Of a DNA stretch of 64,000 bases, positions 1 through 13,216 are shown piece after piece (the first letter of the stretch is position 1; every line of letters begins with the position of its first letter). The DNA is from Atherix ibis (lineage: Eukaryota > Arthropoda > Insecta > Diptera > Athericidae). A program made the position numbers and the translations under genes. Below the pieces are notes generated by a model. It did not search any database. It was not told the DNA's origin and saw nothing but the letters and a program-made list of their open reading frames with translations. The stretch spans positions 43,283,667 through 43,347,666 of the forward strand of contig OY282610.1 in the NCBI GenBank assembly GCA_958298945.1. The letters run 5' to 3'.

Positions 1-997
1 TGCACGCTGGAAAGCATAATAAATGACAAAAAAATACCCCTTAGCAGTAGTCCTTTTGCTCTAGCAAATACGTCATTCTTATTTTTCAGAAGAAAAATAA
101 GAATCCAAAAAGAATATGATACGATTCTAGGCAAGTAATTGTCATCTATTGTTAAATATTTTTGGATGATGATTGTTGGCTGGTATTGAAAAAATCCTGT
201 TTCCATTTTAGGAGTCAGATTGATTGCATCCCCAGTGGAGTACATTCAATTTACCGGTGAAATGTTGGAGCATGTGGAATTTTTCGTTTGGCTCAAGTTC
301 AATTGCAGAATCTTACCAGATACCGCTCTTGTTTTTGTCATCATAATCGTCACCATCGCCATCTTCAGCACCCTCGCAATCACATCCCTGACTCTCGTCA
401 CGATTTTCTATTTGACTCCTCGATATCGGTTGGTGGTTTATCTCGATTACTATTCCATTCCGGTTGGCATTCTGTTTGCTATACGAAAATTAAATTCAGT
501 TCAATCAGTTTCCGCTCATGCCTCGAGAGAGCCTTAACAAATGATTGAACAATATTTTCATTAATTTTATTTCAACAGCTATATTTTCTCTCAGTCCTTT
601 TTTAAATTTTTTCTTCCTATCAATCTATCGAAACCCTGTAGTCCATCGTCCCTTATTTCATTTCTTTACTGCATCACTTCCTGTCTCTTAAATTTTGGAT
701 TCTATTTTTTTATTTAATTTTTTTTACCTTAAAAATTGAGTTGGCTTTAATACAGCTAGCCGTTAGGGAATTTTCCATTTTCCATTCGGAAGAATAAAAA
801 AATTAGATTTCTGTTTCTTATATACGAGATACTTTTCTCTTTTAATTTTTTTTTTCTTTACATTACAGTCTATTAAATCGATTTGGTATTTTCATTTCGA
901 AAAGAGTCCGAGATTGTGGGGGTGGTTTGGTTATATGGGGTTTTCATAACATTTTGATAATCTTTTTTATTTCTGTTCGCTTAAAATCTATTCTTTA

Positions 998-1031
<34 letters not shown>

Positions 1032-2156
1032 ATAAATATTTCACTGGAAATTGGCTATTTCTCATGTTTCTATTTTAAAAACGAATCCAATCCTGTAGGA
1101 CTCCTCGTCATTTTCATTTAATTTATTTCTTATTCTATTCTATTATTTCATACAACTAGCATACAATTCAAAAAGTTCAATTTGATTTGATTTTTATTTC
1201 AATTTATTTACTTGTAACGAATGGAACGAAAGCATTCAGTAACAATGAAAATGTAAACAAAAATCTACAATATATAAAATGAAATAGGCAAAAAATCCTA
1301 ATACAACAAACAATGCCAAATAATGTTCGGGAGGGTAACTTTTCTATAATAAGATTATGTCCTTTTATAAAAGGAACGTGTACCTAGAGGCTGTATAATA
1401 AAAGTTTGGCATTGAACTTTTTCGCGTAATTTTCTATTGATTTCTTTTCGGTAGAATAATCAAAAGTGGATAAAAATTAACTTGTACTCATATAATGTCA
1501 ATTCTCTTGTTTTATAAACTTCCATTTCATTAATATTTTGCGATATAATTAATATTAATTTATACTAATTTGTTAAGAATTTAATTGAAATTAATTCAAT
1601 TGGAGAAGTTTCTCGAGCATCTACTACCGTAAATTAATTAAGTTTTAATAAAGAAAAGTAACTTGTAATTTAATAACAAAATAGGAGAAATTAAAAATTT
1701 ACATATATTTAAAAAAAAAAAACAACCAAAACTTTCTGTTATATAATCAATAATTGAAGTACTTTTGGTAATATAAAATGGCGTAGCAAATGATTATAGA
1801 AAAGTTTTCGCCGTTTATTATAGAAAAGTCCTTTGGAGAGACTTTCTACAATGAGAAAATGTGAAAAAGTGTATAAAGTACACTTTTTAGTCTGAAAATG
1901 TGGTTTTTCTTTGAACTGCAATTGGATTTTTTTCATAATTGATTTCTTTTATTTGGTTCTAGGAAATTTATAAAATGTCAAAATCAGTTTGTATTTTTTC
2001 GGTTTTTTTTTAAACTTATTTTTTTTATAACAAATATTTTTGCGTTAATGCTGCGTAAACAGTGGGATTATAATAATATAGTTATTCTTATTATTCTGAA
2101 ATAAATCTTTTGAAAAAAGAATGCTTTATTCAAAAATTATGTTTTTTCCTATTACG
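1..2156. other. AT-rich non-coding DNA, probably upstream intron
   Basis: T-rich sequence with many homopolymer runs and no convincing coding exon on the + strand. The one candidate, on the - strand, is listed separately at 317-478. I found no exon carrying the furin catalytic Asp block here. Confidence 0.5.
317..478 (-). CDS. Weak candidate exon, acidic peptide, opposite strand
   Basis: Read on the - strand, an acceptor-like CGTATAG is followed by a 162-nt open stretch ending at a good donor (CTG|GTAAGA). The peptide is Asn/Asp/Glu-rich, including CEGAEDGDGDDYDDKNK. The + strand reading of the same bases gives a hydrophobic peptide of 105 codons that looks like a shadow of the Asp codons. 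No family is recognised. It could be an exon of an overlapping gene, a decayed copy of something, or chance. Confidence 0.22.
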
Positions 2157-4960
2157 TCCACGTATCAAGGAGATTAGGTTAAGCGTAGTTCTTCGGGTTC
2201 TTCTAAGTCTTTCCTTACTTAAAAGGTGACACACACACAAATTCACGTTCTTTTATGAAAGGTCACACACACAAATTCACGTTCCTTTAAATCTTTAAAA
2301 ATGAATTTTTTCTATTATTTCCAGGATTATGCATATTAGGTCAAGCCATTTTAAAAACGTATGTGTTGGGGTTCTCGTAAGCCTCCGATCGTATTTTCTT
2401 ATTTAAAACGTGACTGGCAGAAAAATGCAGGATTTTTTTTATATCTGCAAAAATGACTTTTTTTTCTATTAGATCGAGGATTATACATATTAGGTCAAGC
2501 CATTTCGAAGACGTAGGTCTTGGGGTACTCGTGAGCGTCCGATTCTCTTTCCTTATTTAAAAAGTGACTGTCAGAAAAATGCAGGATTTTTGTTATATCT
2601 CCAAAAATGACTTTTTTTCTATTATATCAAGGATAATACATATTAGGTCAAGCCATTTTAAAGTCGTAGGTCTTGGGGTTCTGGTAAGCCTCGGATCGTA
2701 TTTTCTTATTTAAAAGCTGACTGTCAGAAAACTGCAGGATTTTTGTTATATCGCCAAAAATGACTTTTTTTCTATTATATCAAGGATTATACATATTAGG
2801 TCAAGCCATATTAAAGAAGTAGGTCTTTTGGTACTCGTGACCCTCCGATTGTCTTTCCTTATTTAAAAGGTGACTAACAGAAAAATGCAGGATTTTTTTT
2901 ATATCTGCAAAAATGACTTTTTTCTATTATATCAAGGATTATACATATTAGGTCAAGCCATATTAAAGAAGTAGGTCTTTTGGTACTCGTGACCCTCCGA
3001 TTGTCTTTCCTTATTTAAAACGTGACTGACAAAAAATTTATAATTTTTTTTATATCGCCAAAAATGACTTTTTTTCTATTATATCAAGGATTATACATAT
3101 TAGGTCAAGCCATTTCGAAGTCGTAGGTCTTGGGGTTCTCGTGAGCCTCCGATTGTCTTTCCTTATTTAAAAGGTGACTGTCAGAAAAATGCAGGATTTC
3201 TGTTATATCTCCAAAAATGACTTTGTTTCTATTATATCAAGGAAAATACATATTAGGTCAAGCCATTTCGAAGACGTAGGTCTTGGGGTACTCGTGACCC
3301 TCCGATCGTCTTTCCTTATTTAAAACGTGACTGACAAAAAATTTATAATTTTTTTTATATCGCCAAAAATGACTTTTTTTCTATTATATCAAGGATTATA
3401 CATATTAGGTCAAGCCATTTCGAAGTCGTAGGTCTTGGGGTTCTCGTGAGCCTCCGATTGTCTTTCCTTATTTAAAAGGTGACTGTCAGAAAAATGCAGG
3501 ATTTCTGTTATATCTCCAAAAATGACTTTGTTTCTATTATATCAAGGAAAATACATATTAGGTCAAGCGATTTTAAAGTCGTAGGTCTTGGGGTACGCGT
3601 GAGCCTCCGATCGTCTTTCCTTATGTAAAAGGTGACTAACAGAAAAATGCAAGATTTTTTTTTATCTGTAAAAATGCCTTTTTTCTATTATATCAAGGAT
3701 TATGCATATTGGGTCAAGCCATTTTAAAGAAGTAGGTCTTTTGGTACTAGTGACCCTCCGATCGTCTTTCCTTATTTAAAAGGTGACTAACAGAAAAATG
3801 CAGGATTTTTGTTATATCGCCAAAAATGACTTTTTTTCTATTATATCAAGGATTATACATATTAGGTCAAGCCATATTAAAGAAGTAGGTCTTTTGGTAC
3901 TCGTGACCCTCCGATTGTCTTTCCTTATTTAAAACGTGACTGACAAAAAATGCAAGATTTTTTTTATCTGCAAAAATGACTTTTTTTCTATTATATCAAT
4001 GATTATACATATAAGGTCAAGCCATTTTAAAGTCGTAGGTCTTGGGGTACGCGTGATCCTCCGATCGACTGTCCTTATTTAAAAGGTGACTATCAGAAAA
4101 ATGCAGGATTTTTGTTATATCTGCAGAAATGACTTTTTTCTATTATATCAAGAATTATACATATTAGGTCAAGACATTTCGAAGACGTAGGTCTTGGGGT
4201 ACTCGTGACCCTCCGATCGTCTTTCCTTATTTAAAAGGTTACTATCAGAAAAATGCAGGATTTTTGTTATATCTGCATAAATGACTTTTTTTCTATTATA
4301 TCAAGGATTATACATATTAGGTCAAGCCATTTCGAAGTCGTAGGTCTTGGGGTTCTCGTGAGGCTCCGATTGTCTTTCCTTATTTAAAAGGTGACTGTCA
4401 GAAAAATGCAGGATTTCTGTTATATCTCCAAAAATGACTTTGTTTCTATTATATCAAGGAAAATACATATTAGGTCAAGCCATTTTAAAGTCGTAGGTCT
4501 TGGGGTTCTGGTGAGCCTCCGATTGTCTTTCCTTATTTAAAAGGTGACTGTCGAAAAAATGCAGGATTTTTGCTATATCTCCTAAAATGACTTTTTTCTA
4601 TTATATCAAGGATTATACATATTAGGTCAAGCAATTTTAAAGTCGCAGGTCTTGGGGTTCTTGTGAGCCTCCGATCATCTTCCCTTATTTAAAAGATGAC
4701 CAACAGAAATATGCACAATTTTTTTTTATATCTGTAAAAATGACTTTTTTTCTATTATATCAAGGATTATGTATATTAGGTCAAGTCATTTGAAAGACGT
4801 AGGTCTTGGAGTTCTCATATGCTTGCAATAATCCTTTCTTACCAAAAAAAAACAACTTCTTTTGAAAAAATCGTCAAAAATAAGATATATTCATATTAAC
4901 TCCACTGACTAGTCATATTAGATCATGCCATTTTATTCATATAGGTCTTTAGGTTCACAT
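2157..4960. repeat. Tandem satellite, about 153-bp unit, about 17 copies
   Basis: The unit is marked by TTAGGTCAAGCCATTT, GTAGGTCTTGGGG and CCTTATTTAAAAGGTGACT. Anchor positions 2338, 2492, 2645, 2798 and 2950 give a period of 152-154 bp, and the array runs to a last clear copy near 4778, with degenerate ends. Variants alternate: TTGGGGTTCTCGTGAGCC versus TTTTGGTACTCGTGACCC. Stretches near 3020-3240 recur near 3326-3546, 306 bp (two units) away. No open reading frame is maintained. Confidence 0.95.
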
Positions 4961-6365
4961 ACATAACACAAACTACTCCTGTAATTACCGAATTGAAAAA
5001 CGAATTTTCTTTGTACAAAAATGTAAGAGTTTTACTTCCAAACATCCCCCGATTTTTTAATGTAAGTTTTTTGTTGTTGCAACATTTACAAAATACAATC
5101 TCGAATATCCGCTAAAGTGATAATTAGTTGCAAATTTTATATTAATAAACTTTTGATGCTCTTAAATTTATGAAAATTAATTAATCTCATAATTATATAT
5201 TATAGTTAAAAAAAAATGCAAAATCAAAAAGAATTATTTGGAAATTAATTCGCTGAATGTCATGATTTAAAAAAAATAGAAATACGCTTTTTATCATATG
5301 AAATATTATATTAAGGATAAGTTGATAAATGAACGAATGGAAAATAATTAAAAATGTGTTTATTCATGTTAAATCTAGTGAAATAATTTAATCCATTATT
5401 TAAAAATATTTGCATTATTATATTATTATTTCAACTATCATAATTATTAGTATTATTATTATCATTATTGCACGTCCTATTATTATTCTTCTCTTTGTCT
5501 CCGGTCAATTTTGTTATTTATTTTCATATTGAAAAATTAAAAATTTAATTATTGATGAATGATCAATTTAATAAAACTAATTTAATTGGAGGGAGACATT
5601 ATATTGCGGACAGAATAATATTTTAAACAAGAAGAAAAAATAATAATGACAAAAATAACGATAATAAGTAAATACTATTATTTGATCACATAATTCCAAC
5701 AATAATTTCTTTTGCATTTAACAAATAAATTAAAATATTCTCATATGCAAATAATTATAATGCAATGAAAATAATAATAAATTTCAAATATTTTAAATAT
5801 ATTTAAATCGTTGATTAATGATGAATGGGAATTTAATAGAATTTTCATGCACAATCGTAGCTTTCGGCTAACAGATATTTAAATAAAGACTGTGGCCAAT
5901 AGAGAGGATTTCATATTTAAATAATTTTTACAAAAAACTCAGGTTTTTATTACTTCAATAATACAATGACATATAAGTAATTAGCATATTTTAATTAACA
6001 TGCCAACACTTTACCTAACAGAATGTATTTTTAATACTCAAAAGATCCTTCGGTCATAGTGTCTTTAAGTGCCTAAGATTGTTTCGTACAAGGCTATAAG
6101 AGTAAATGTGTCTGGCAAATTGATTATAATTGAAATAAAAGCAAGGGTGAAGTATGAAGAGTCATACATAATTTGTTCATATCAACAAGCATCAATTATT
6201 TGGTGGATAATTTTGACAAAAAGGATTGGATATGACGGAAATTTGTTGGCTTTATTATAATTTAATTATAAAGGGTTAACTAATTTGTGCGTCAGACTGG
6301 AAACTTAAATAAAATTAACTTAAAATTCAGATATTATCATAATAAAAATTATTATATGACTATTA
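4961..6365. other. AT-rich DNA without genes
   Basis: Very AT-rich, with ATT/TTA trinucleotide runs around 5400-5470. The short open frame at 6069-6260 has no recognisable features. Confidence 0.5.
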
Positions 6366-7641
6366 CGAGGGTCATTCAACAAGTATTGAGCCTCACCGCC
6401 CGATAGAACTGCTGTCACAAAAGAAATTTACCATCGTGCAGTACATTCTTTTAGTAGCCTACTGTCAAAATTTCAGTCGATTCCCTTCATTAGTTTTGTT
6501 TTGAGAACCTTTGAAAGCGAGCGTGTCGGTCGGTTACACAAAAATGAAAAAAGAACAATATCGTTCGGTGATTAGATTCTTGTTTTTGGAAGGGAAAACG
6601 CGCAGCGAAATCAAAGATCGCTTGGATGCTGTGTATGGTGACTCTTCTCTTTCGATGGCGACCGTCAAGAATTGGTTCAACGAGTTTGTTCGTGGCCGCA
6701 CGTCGGTTTTTGATGAGCCACGCCCAGGTGTGGGCGAAAACGGCTGCTACGGAGGAAAACGTTAAAAAAGTCCACGATCTCGTGTTGGCAGACCGTCAAT
6801 TGAAGGTTCACGAGATAGCTGAGACTGTGGGCATCGCAGTATGAACGGTGCATCATATTCTACACGAAGAACTGGGCATGATGGGTGCCGCGTTTGCTCA
6901 CACCGGAAAACAAGCACAACCGTGAGACCACATCGGCTACGTGTTTGGCGCTGTTTCAGCGCAATCCAGCGGAGTTCTTGCGTCGTTTCGTGACCGTCGA
7001 CGAAACATGGATTCACTGGTACACACCAGAGACCAAGGAACAGTCGAAACAGTGGACTTCACCCGGCGAACGTGCTCCGAAGAAGGCGAAGACTGTTCGA
7101 TCGGCCGGAAAGGTGATGGCCACCATTTTCTTGGATTCACAAGGTGTGATCCACATCGATTACCTCGAGAAGGGTAGAACAATCACGGGGCGCTACTATG
7201 CTGACTTATTGGGCCGATTTGACGTCGAATTGAAGAAAAAGCGGCCCCGCTTTGCGAAGAAAAAAGTGCTGTTCCACCACGAGAACGCGCCGGCTCACAC
7301 CTCCGCCGTCTCCATGGCCAAATTGGTCGAATTGCGCTACGAATTGCTGCCCCATCCACCGTACTCTCCAGATTTGGCCCCCTGTGACTACTTTTTGTTT
7401 CCAAACCTGAAAAAATCACTCGCCGGGAATAGATTTGGGTCGAATGAGGAGGTCATCGTCGCCACGGAGGCCTATTTTGCTTCCCTCGAGAAAATGTATT
7501 TTTTGAACGGGTTAAAAAAATTAGAGCATCGCTGGGCCAAGTGTATCGAGCTTGAAGGAGATTATGTGGAAAAATAAATTGCCACCTTTCGAAAATTTTC
7601 GTTTTTCTTTTGCAGGCTAAGTACTTGTTGAATGACCCTCG
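6366..7641 (+). mobile_element. Mariner element, irritans-like, complete ends
   Basis: A 1276-bp element flanked by TA on both sides. The ends are inverted repeats: left CGAGGGTCATTCAACAAGTA (6366-6385) and right TACTTGTTGAATGACCCTCG (7622-7641), an exact match over 20 bp. The interior holds a broken transposase, listed separately. It is inserted in the presumed upstream intron or flank of furin-2. Confidence 0.95.
6511..7577 (+). pseudogene. Broken mariner transposase (irritans-like)
   Basis: The N-terminal DNA-binding half reads from about 6544 (MKKEQYRSVIRFLFLEGKTR). A frameshift falls near 6730, a TGA at 6842 follows TVGIA, and the frame is lost again near 6890. The catalytic half is open from 6885 to TAA 7577: TVDETW holds the first Asp and APCDYF the third. 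The second Asp is replaced by Glu (FHHENAPAH). Spacing between second and third acidic residues is 34, as in mariners. With frameshift, stop and catalytic change the gene is dead. Ends CIELEGDYVEK. Confidence 0.92.
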
Positions 7642-8009
7642 TATAACCTATAAGCTTTTTACAGTACTCGGTTCTTTTAGAGTAATTTTTGAAAGGTTGT
7701 AATTCGGCTATTACTTAACAGATCTTGGTTTTTAATTGCTCTAAAATATAAATAGGATTGTCTATTTAAACACAAGCTTTTTATGTAGCACTATAAAAGA
7801 AACTGCATTATCGTGGTGACCAATTGACAGCACAAAATCTCGGAATTACACGTCCTGGGATTTTCCAATGCATTTAAGTAAAAATTTGCGTTTGGGATTG
7901 TTTTGTTAAACACAAACTTCCTGATTAAAGAAGTCGGTTACCATATGGCCATAAATGATAGTATCTTAAATTATATAAATGTGATAACTACCGTGCCCGT
8001 CTATATACA
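7642..8009. other. Spacer between two mariners
   Basis: AT-rich, no open frame or repeat recognised. Confidence 0.4.
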
Positions 8010-9061
8010 TAGTGTGTCTCAAAAAAATTTATATTTAAATCATACAACATGCAGCGTCATCTATTGAAAATTTGCAGCATTAAAAGATACATTCATCCTC
8101 TTTCATGTAAATCGGATGCCCGATGTGAAAGTTACAAATATAAAATTTTGTGTTAAACTTGAAAAAAAATTCGCTGAGATATACGAATTGATGGAAAAAT
8201 TTCATGGTGATGATTGTATGAGTCGTACTCAAGTTTATGCGTGGTTTTCACGATTAAAAAATGGTCGTGAGGATTTAAATGACGACCTAAGGCCAGGTCG
8301 TCCAGAAGCTAGTAATCGTGCCGAATTGGTTTCGAAGCAAATTTTACTACGAGAATTTTGGCTGAGGAATTAAATACGAGTGAAAACACTATTTAGAGAA
8401 TTTTAACTGAAGATTTGGGTAAAAGAAAGGTCTGTGCGCGTTTTGTTCCACATGAATTAAATGAAGACCAAAAAATCGCTCGTGTGGAGCATTGCAAAGA
8501 CATTGTTGAAACTGCTGAAAACGATCCAGACTTTCTTGATTCGATCATAACTGGTGATGAGTCATGGTGCTTTAAATATGACCCTGAAACTAACCGTCAA
8601 TCTGCTGATTGGAAGTACAAAGGCGAGCCAAAACCAAAAAAATTGCGTTTTCAGAAGTCTCGAATCAAGACAACGAATTTATTCCAGAAGGTCGAACTGT
8701 TAATGGAGAATACTATTTAGGCATTTTAGATCATTTGTGGAAAAGAATTGGTCGTGTTAGACCTGAATATCCAGCAAGAAAACGGCTGTTTTTATTGCAC
8801 GATAACGCACCACCTCACAAGACCAAAAAAGTGAACGAATTTTTTATGAAAAAACGGATTTCTCTCATCAAACAGCCTCCGTATTCGCCGCATCTATCAC
8901 CATGTAACTATTTTCTATTTCCAAAACTGAAAACCAAGATGAAAAGAGCATTTTATGATGATATCCCAGCCATTCAAGCAGTCGTAACCGAGGTGCTGAA
9001 GAACATTCCTATAAATGACATAAAAAAATCTATGCATGCGCTGGTTGATCCATATAGCTAA
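8010..9061 (+). pseudogene. Decayed mariner-like element, transposase broken
   Basis: The left end may be the TGTCTCAAAAAAA stretch near 8014. Coding starts about 8116 (MPDVKV). The DNA-binding half reads to about 8373, then stops and frameshifts follow near 8373-8415 and 8640. VPHELNEDQK, ITGDESW (first Asp), LHDNAPPH (second Asp) and PPYSPHLSPCNYF are clear. The third catalytic Asp is Asn, and the second-to-third spacing is 34. The type resembles the mariner branch whose transposases carry FVPEGRTVN. The 3' end seems cut off where a LINE fragment begins at 9062; no right terminal repeat is visible. Confidence 0.85.
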
Positions 9062-9165
9062 AAATACGTTTGTAGAGTTAGGAGTATCGAAAGTGTGAAT
9101 ATTTTATAAATTGGGACCAAGAATACAGTCCTGAGGAACACCCGTCTATCTAGGAAGCAACTGAA
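9062..9165 (-). pseudogene. Fragment of Jockey-like LINE reverse transcriptase
   Basis: On the - strand, near 9160 to 9065, one frame gives TGVPQDCILGPNL, a stop, then NIHTFDTPNSTNVF. This matches the GVPQGSxLGPxLFNI block of non-LTR reverse transcriptases, with a damaged Gly-Ser and a stop. Only about 35 codons remain. It abuts the truncated mariner exactly. Confidence 0.6.
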
Positions 9166-9665
9166 AATGGTAGCGATTTTGAACTACTTTTAAATAATCC
9201 TGTGAAAGTATAGTGAATTGTCCTTAGAGTGCAATGGCAGCTTTTGTGATAATGATCATGAAGAGATACGCTACATCTAACATTTTCCACAACAGTCAGC
9301 GGTCCACTCTACCATTTTTCTATTATTTGGGTTCATGAATTTTTTTTCTTCAAATCGTCCTCTTTTTCTTCCTCCACTCTATCACAACTTTTATAAATAT
9401 TATTGTGTTATTCCCTCCCTTGAAGAGCTTAATACCTACAGGCGTCTTCATAAATAATTTGACATTTTGATATGTTTTTGTTTGTAAAATGACGACTGTG
9501 TAAGGACACTGCCGATGTGTTTTTGGAAACTAATAACTACCCTCCCCCTTCCCCTCATTCTTTACGTGCTAGCATGCAATTATGCCAACAGCAGCAACAA
9601 AATGTTCTTTAAGTACGGTATTAATTAACTGTGCTCCTCTAGAACAAGTGCTTAGCCCCCATTGA
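9166..9665. other. Unassigned spacer
   Basis: No open frame of note; contains T-rich and C-rich stretches (about 9355-9380, 9540-9560). Nothing recognised. Confidence 0.4.
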
Positions 9666-10732
9666 GTGAGCGTATTAAACTACCAATGGCACGCCATACT
9701 TTATGAGTTTGACATCTGTCAACATTAATCAGCGCTCATTGTCAGCAATTTCGTATAACAACATACATTTTTCCTTTGGTAAACATGCTTTTCTGCTTCA
9801 ATTTGAAGAAATTGGCTGCCGAATCGTATCGAATGCTTATGGAGGCCTATGGTGACAGTGCTTTATCAGAAACAACGTGCCGATATTGGTTTCGTCGGTT
9901 GAAAGACGGCAATTTTGACTTGTGGGACAAGAAGCGTTAAAATCGGCCTAGAAAGGGGAAGCTTGAAAAAATCGGAAAATGCGTGCCGCATAAATTGAAT
10001 AATAGGTAGATGGAGCGACGCCAAAACACATGCGAAATCTTAGTTACCAAACAAAAAAGAAAGTTGTTCCTGCATCGGATTGTGACAGGCGATAAAAAGT
10101 GGATATATTTCGAGAATCCTAAACGCAAGAAATCGTGGGTTGATCCCGGCCAACCATCAACATCTTCCCCAAGACCAAATCGCTTCGGACGGAAGACGAT
10201 GCTGTGCGTTTGGTGGGATCAGCAGGGTATCGTCTACTATGAGATGTTGAAATCTGGTGAAACTTTCAATGCCCATCGCTACCACCAACAACTGATCAAA
10301 TTGCACCGTGCTCTGCGTGAAAAAAGGACGGATTATCAACAAAGACATGACAAGCTGATTTTCCTCCATGACAACGCACCATCGCACACGTCAAAAATTG
10401 TCCGCAACTACTTGGAGACACTCAACTGGCAAGTGCTGCCCCAAACCGCTTTTTATCGAGACCTGGCCCCTTCCGACTACTACCTGTTTTCGTCGGTGGG
10501 CCACGCGCTCGCTGAGCAGCACTTCCATTCTTACGAAGACGTCCCAAAATGGCTTGATGAGTGGTTTGCCTCAAAATAGAAGGAGTTTTTTTTGGCATGG
10601 TATCCATAAATTGCCCGAGAGATGGGACAAATGTATAGCTAGTAAGGGCAAGTACATTGAATAAATTTGTTTTTACTTTCTTTGAAAAAAACATGTGTTT
10701 TTTTAACTAAAAAACAGCGAATTTAAACTTAT
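9666..10732 (+). mobile_element. Mauritiana-type (Mos1-like) mariner, 5' end and internal segment lost
   Basis: The right end AACAGCGAATTTAAACTTAT (10713-10732) matches the terminal repeat of the second copy at 50341-51613; the left repeat is missing. The transposase is recognisable from [19 protein letters not shown] through [34 protein letters not shown] and LAPSDYYLF to about 10664. Compared with the second copy, a block of about 130 bp around 9957 (the second half of the DNA-binding region) is deleted. A TAA at 9938, a TAG just before 10010 and a frameshift near 10580 add damage. The three catalytic Asp are intact, yet the gene is dead. Confidence 0.9.
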
Positions 10733-13216
10733 ATATGTGGTAATAGGGACAATTCCATGAATTAATATCTTCTTAAAATATTTCTGCTTGAATTTTTTAT
10801 ATTTTTTTATACTAAATTAAAAATTCTTACTTCAAACAATAAGCAGATGATTGTTTTAAATTGCAAAAAAATTTCAATAATAATGGCAATTACTGAAGGC
10901 AAAAAACATTTAAGTTCAATAACTGCAAAAGAATTTTATTTGTGAAAAAAAAATTCATTTACTTTAAATTAAAATTCATAAAAAAATCAATCGATTTTTA
11001 CCAAAATGGCTTTTTACTAAATTTATATTTATTATATTTTAAATTAAGTTTGAAAGTTTTTTTCTTTAAAAAAAAAAATTGTGAATTTGCTAAATCTTAA
11101 ACGTATTTAACTATAAAAAAAAAAAACAAGAAGAAAAGAATTACCTACAATATTTATATTATAATATAATGACTTGGGAAACAGCACAAAAATTCCAAGC
11201 ACACATTTTATTTATGTAGTAATAAAATTACCATAAAAATTCCACGTACATACTATGGCCAGTCATAAACTGGACATGCCACAAAAATTTCATAAAAATT
11301 GTTCAAAAAAGTGATAGGAAAAAAACTCGGTTTCTATATACATATATATATGTACAGGAATATTTGTTGGTTGTGAATATTAGGGGAAGGAGGGGAGTAA
11401 TGTTGAAAATGTATATTTATATAAAAATAAAAGAACAAAATTGAATGGTAAAAATTTTGGGGCTACAATTTCTTTTGGGATTATCTTCTTCCCGCAAACA
11501 TCTTCATTACAAAAATATCTGCCATTTTGCTCATACCCCCTTCCATTTTGGATATGAAATATTTTTTATGTATGTAATTGTGTATTTTGAGTGTATATGT
11601 AGAGTTTTCAATTTTCGTTTTTCATGAGTACTGTCACATTACGAGTCTTACACGTCCTGCCTGCACTGTCTCTTCCGTTTCGCGTTTAAACAATTTCCCA
11701 AGTTCAAATCTATGAATTTAAACCCTTAATGATAACCATAACAATTTATGAGTTTATATGTGTTATAAAGAATTCCATTTTATTTTTCATCAAAACATGA
11801 ATAAATGGTAAATTTGTCATAACGGAATATAGAAACAGCTCAAAGGAGTTCAAAGTGGCTTAAATAGGAAACGGAAAAGATATTTTTTCCGTTTTTGTTT
11901 TCTATTTTAGAAAATTTCCAAAAGGAAATAAATTGAGCTGAAAATGTCCTTAAAAGGATATATGAAAAAAAATATCTATAAACAATAAAACTAAAAAATA
12001 AAATGGAAAAATCGGAATGGAAAAAAAAAACAATCAAATGTTTTAGGGTAGAAATGTGAATGGCCAGAACCAACCCCAGTGTCCCATCCCCTCCTCCCAA
12101 CTGACATAACGACTATTTCGTATATAGACTTTGAATGGCCGCGATCGAACTTAACACTACATACTTTATGTGATGTTCGGAAATCGTTTTTGTATCGCTT
12201 CATATCGCATCACATCGCTTTCTATCGTTTCAAATATAATCGTCCTCGTAACCGGGGTCGTAAAAAAATAGTTATCAGAATAAGGAATGCATAAGACGAA
12301 CGAATAGTATACGAGCATGTTGGTTCGATCCGTTTTGGATTTTGTGGCAATTCCAGAATTCGAAGCTTTGTTACGAGTTGTTAAAGCATGGAAATTACAT
12401 CTCATTCCTTTTATAGTATAGCATAAATTCTGATGAAATTGTAGTTTTCTGATTGTTTTTGAACAATCTAAGGGCGAAGGGTGAAAAATTTCGAAACAAA
12501 AATCCGTTACGCGACATACGACTGAAAGTCGTAACATTTGCGGAAACGAAACTTGGCCATATTAGATCGGCAAATTCTCATCCTAACGAGGCAATGGAAT
12601 GGCTCGTATTGTTGAAATAGCGTGTCAATGAGCAAATGGTGGAGCTATTGAAGGTGGATACTTACACATACATACATATGTACATATATGAAGAATTCTC
12701 ATAGTTTGCCGTTCACTTTTTACTCTAGCTCTATTTTTCTTGTTCAAATCGTTAATAACATTGATACCACCCCCATATCATTTTCATTCCTTCCATTTTC
12801 CTTATCAGAAAATATGAATTTATTTCTCTAATATTTTGCTTGAGAAATTTGTTCTTCTACTTTTCGCTTTCAATAAATGTTATTCTAACTAAAATAGTCA
12901 TTGTCATCGTAATCATCATCATCCCCATCATTGTCATTGATGATATCATTTTTCGCAATTGCTATTATTGCAGGCGTCAATATTCTCTTTCTCGTATTTA
13001 TTACCATCTAAAGGATATTTTTACTATCATTGTCGTAATCACATTTGTCGTAAAGTTAAATATTATTAGAAATTCATCAAATTATATACACACCCATATT
13101 GTTGCAATTTTTTAATAAATTCTATATAAAATTATTGCTTACGATTATTTGTATCAAATTCATCGGTTCAAAATAAAATCTGATCAGGATTATTTTCCAC
13201 AACAAAAAAAAAACTC
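10733..13216. other. AT-rich DNA without supported genes
   Basis: Long A/T runs. Open frames at 11840-12537 (- strand) and 12840-13115 (+) have no recognised domain, no good splice context and hydrophobic or Asn/Ser-poor shadow composition. A short (TA)n run lies near 11336-11352. Confidence 0.4.

Noticed and set aside
220..537. 105-codon + strand open frame with hydrophobic peptide
   Set aside because: Its Ile/Val-rich middle is the antisense of Asp/Glu codons on the - strand, and it has no splice or domain support.
2157..4960. CRISPR-like regular repeats
   Set aside because: Units are contiguous 153-bp tandem copies with no unique spacers, in a eukaryotic genome.
12166..12537. 123-codon - strand open frame
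   Set aside because: No recognised motif, start context or splice sites; chance in low-stop sequence is more likely.
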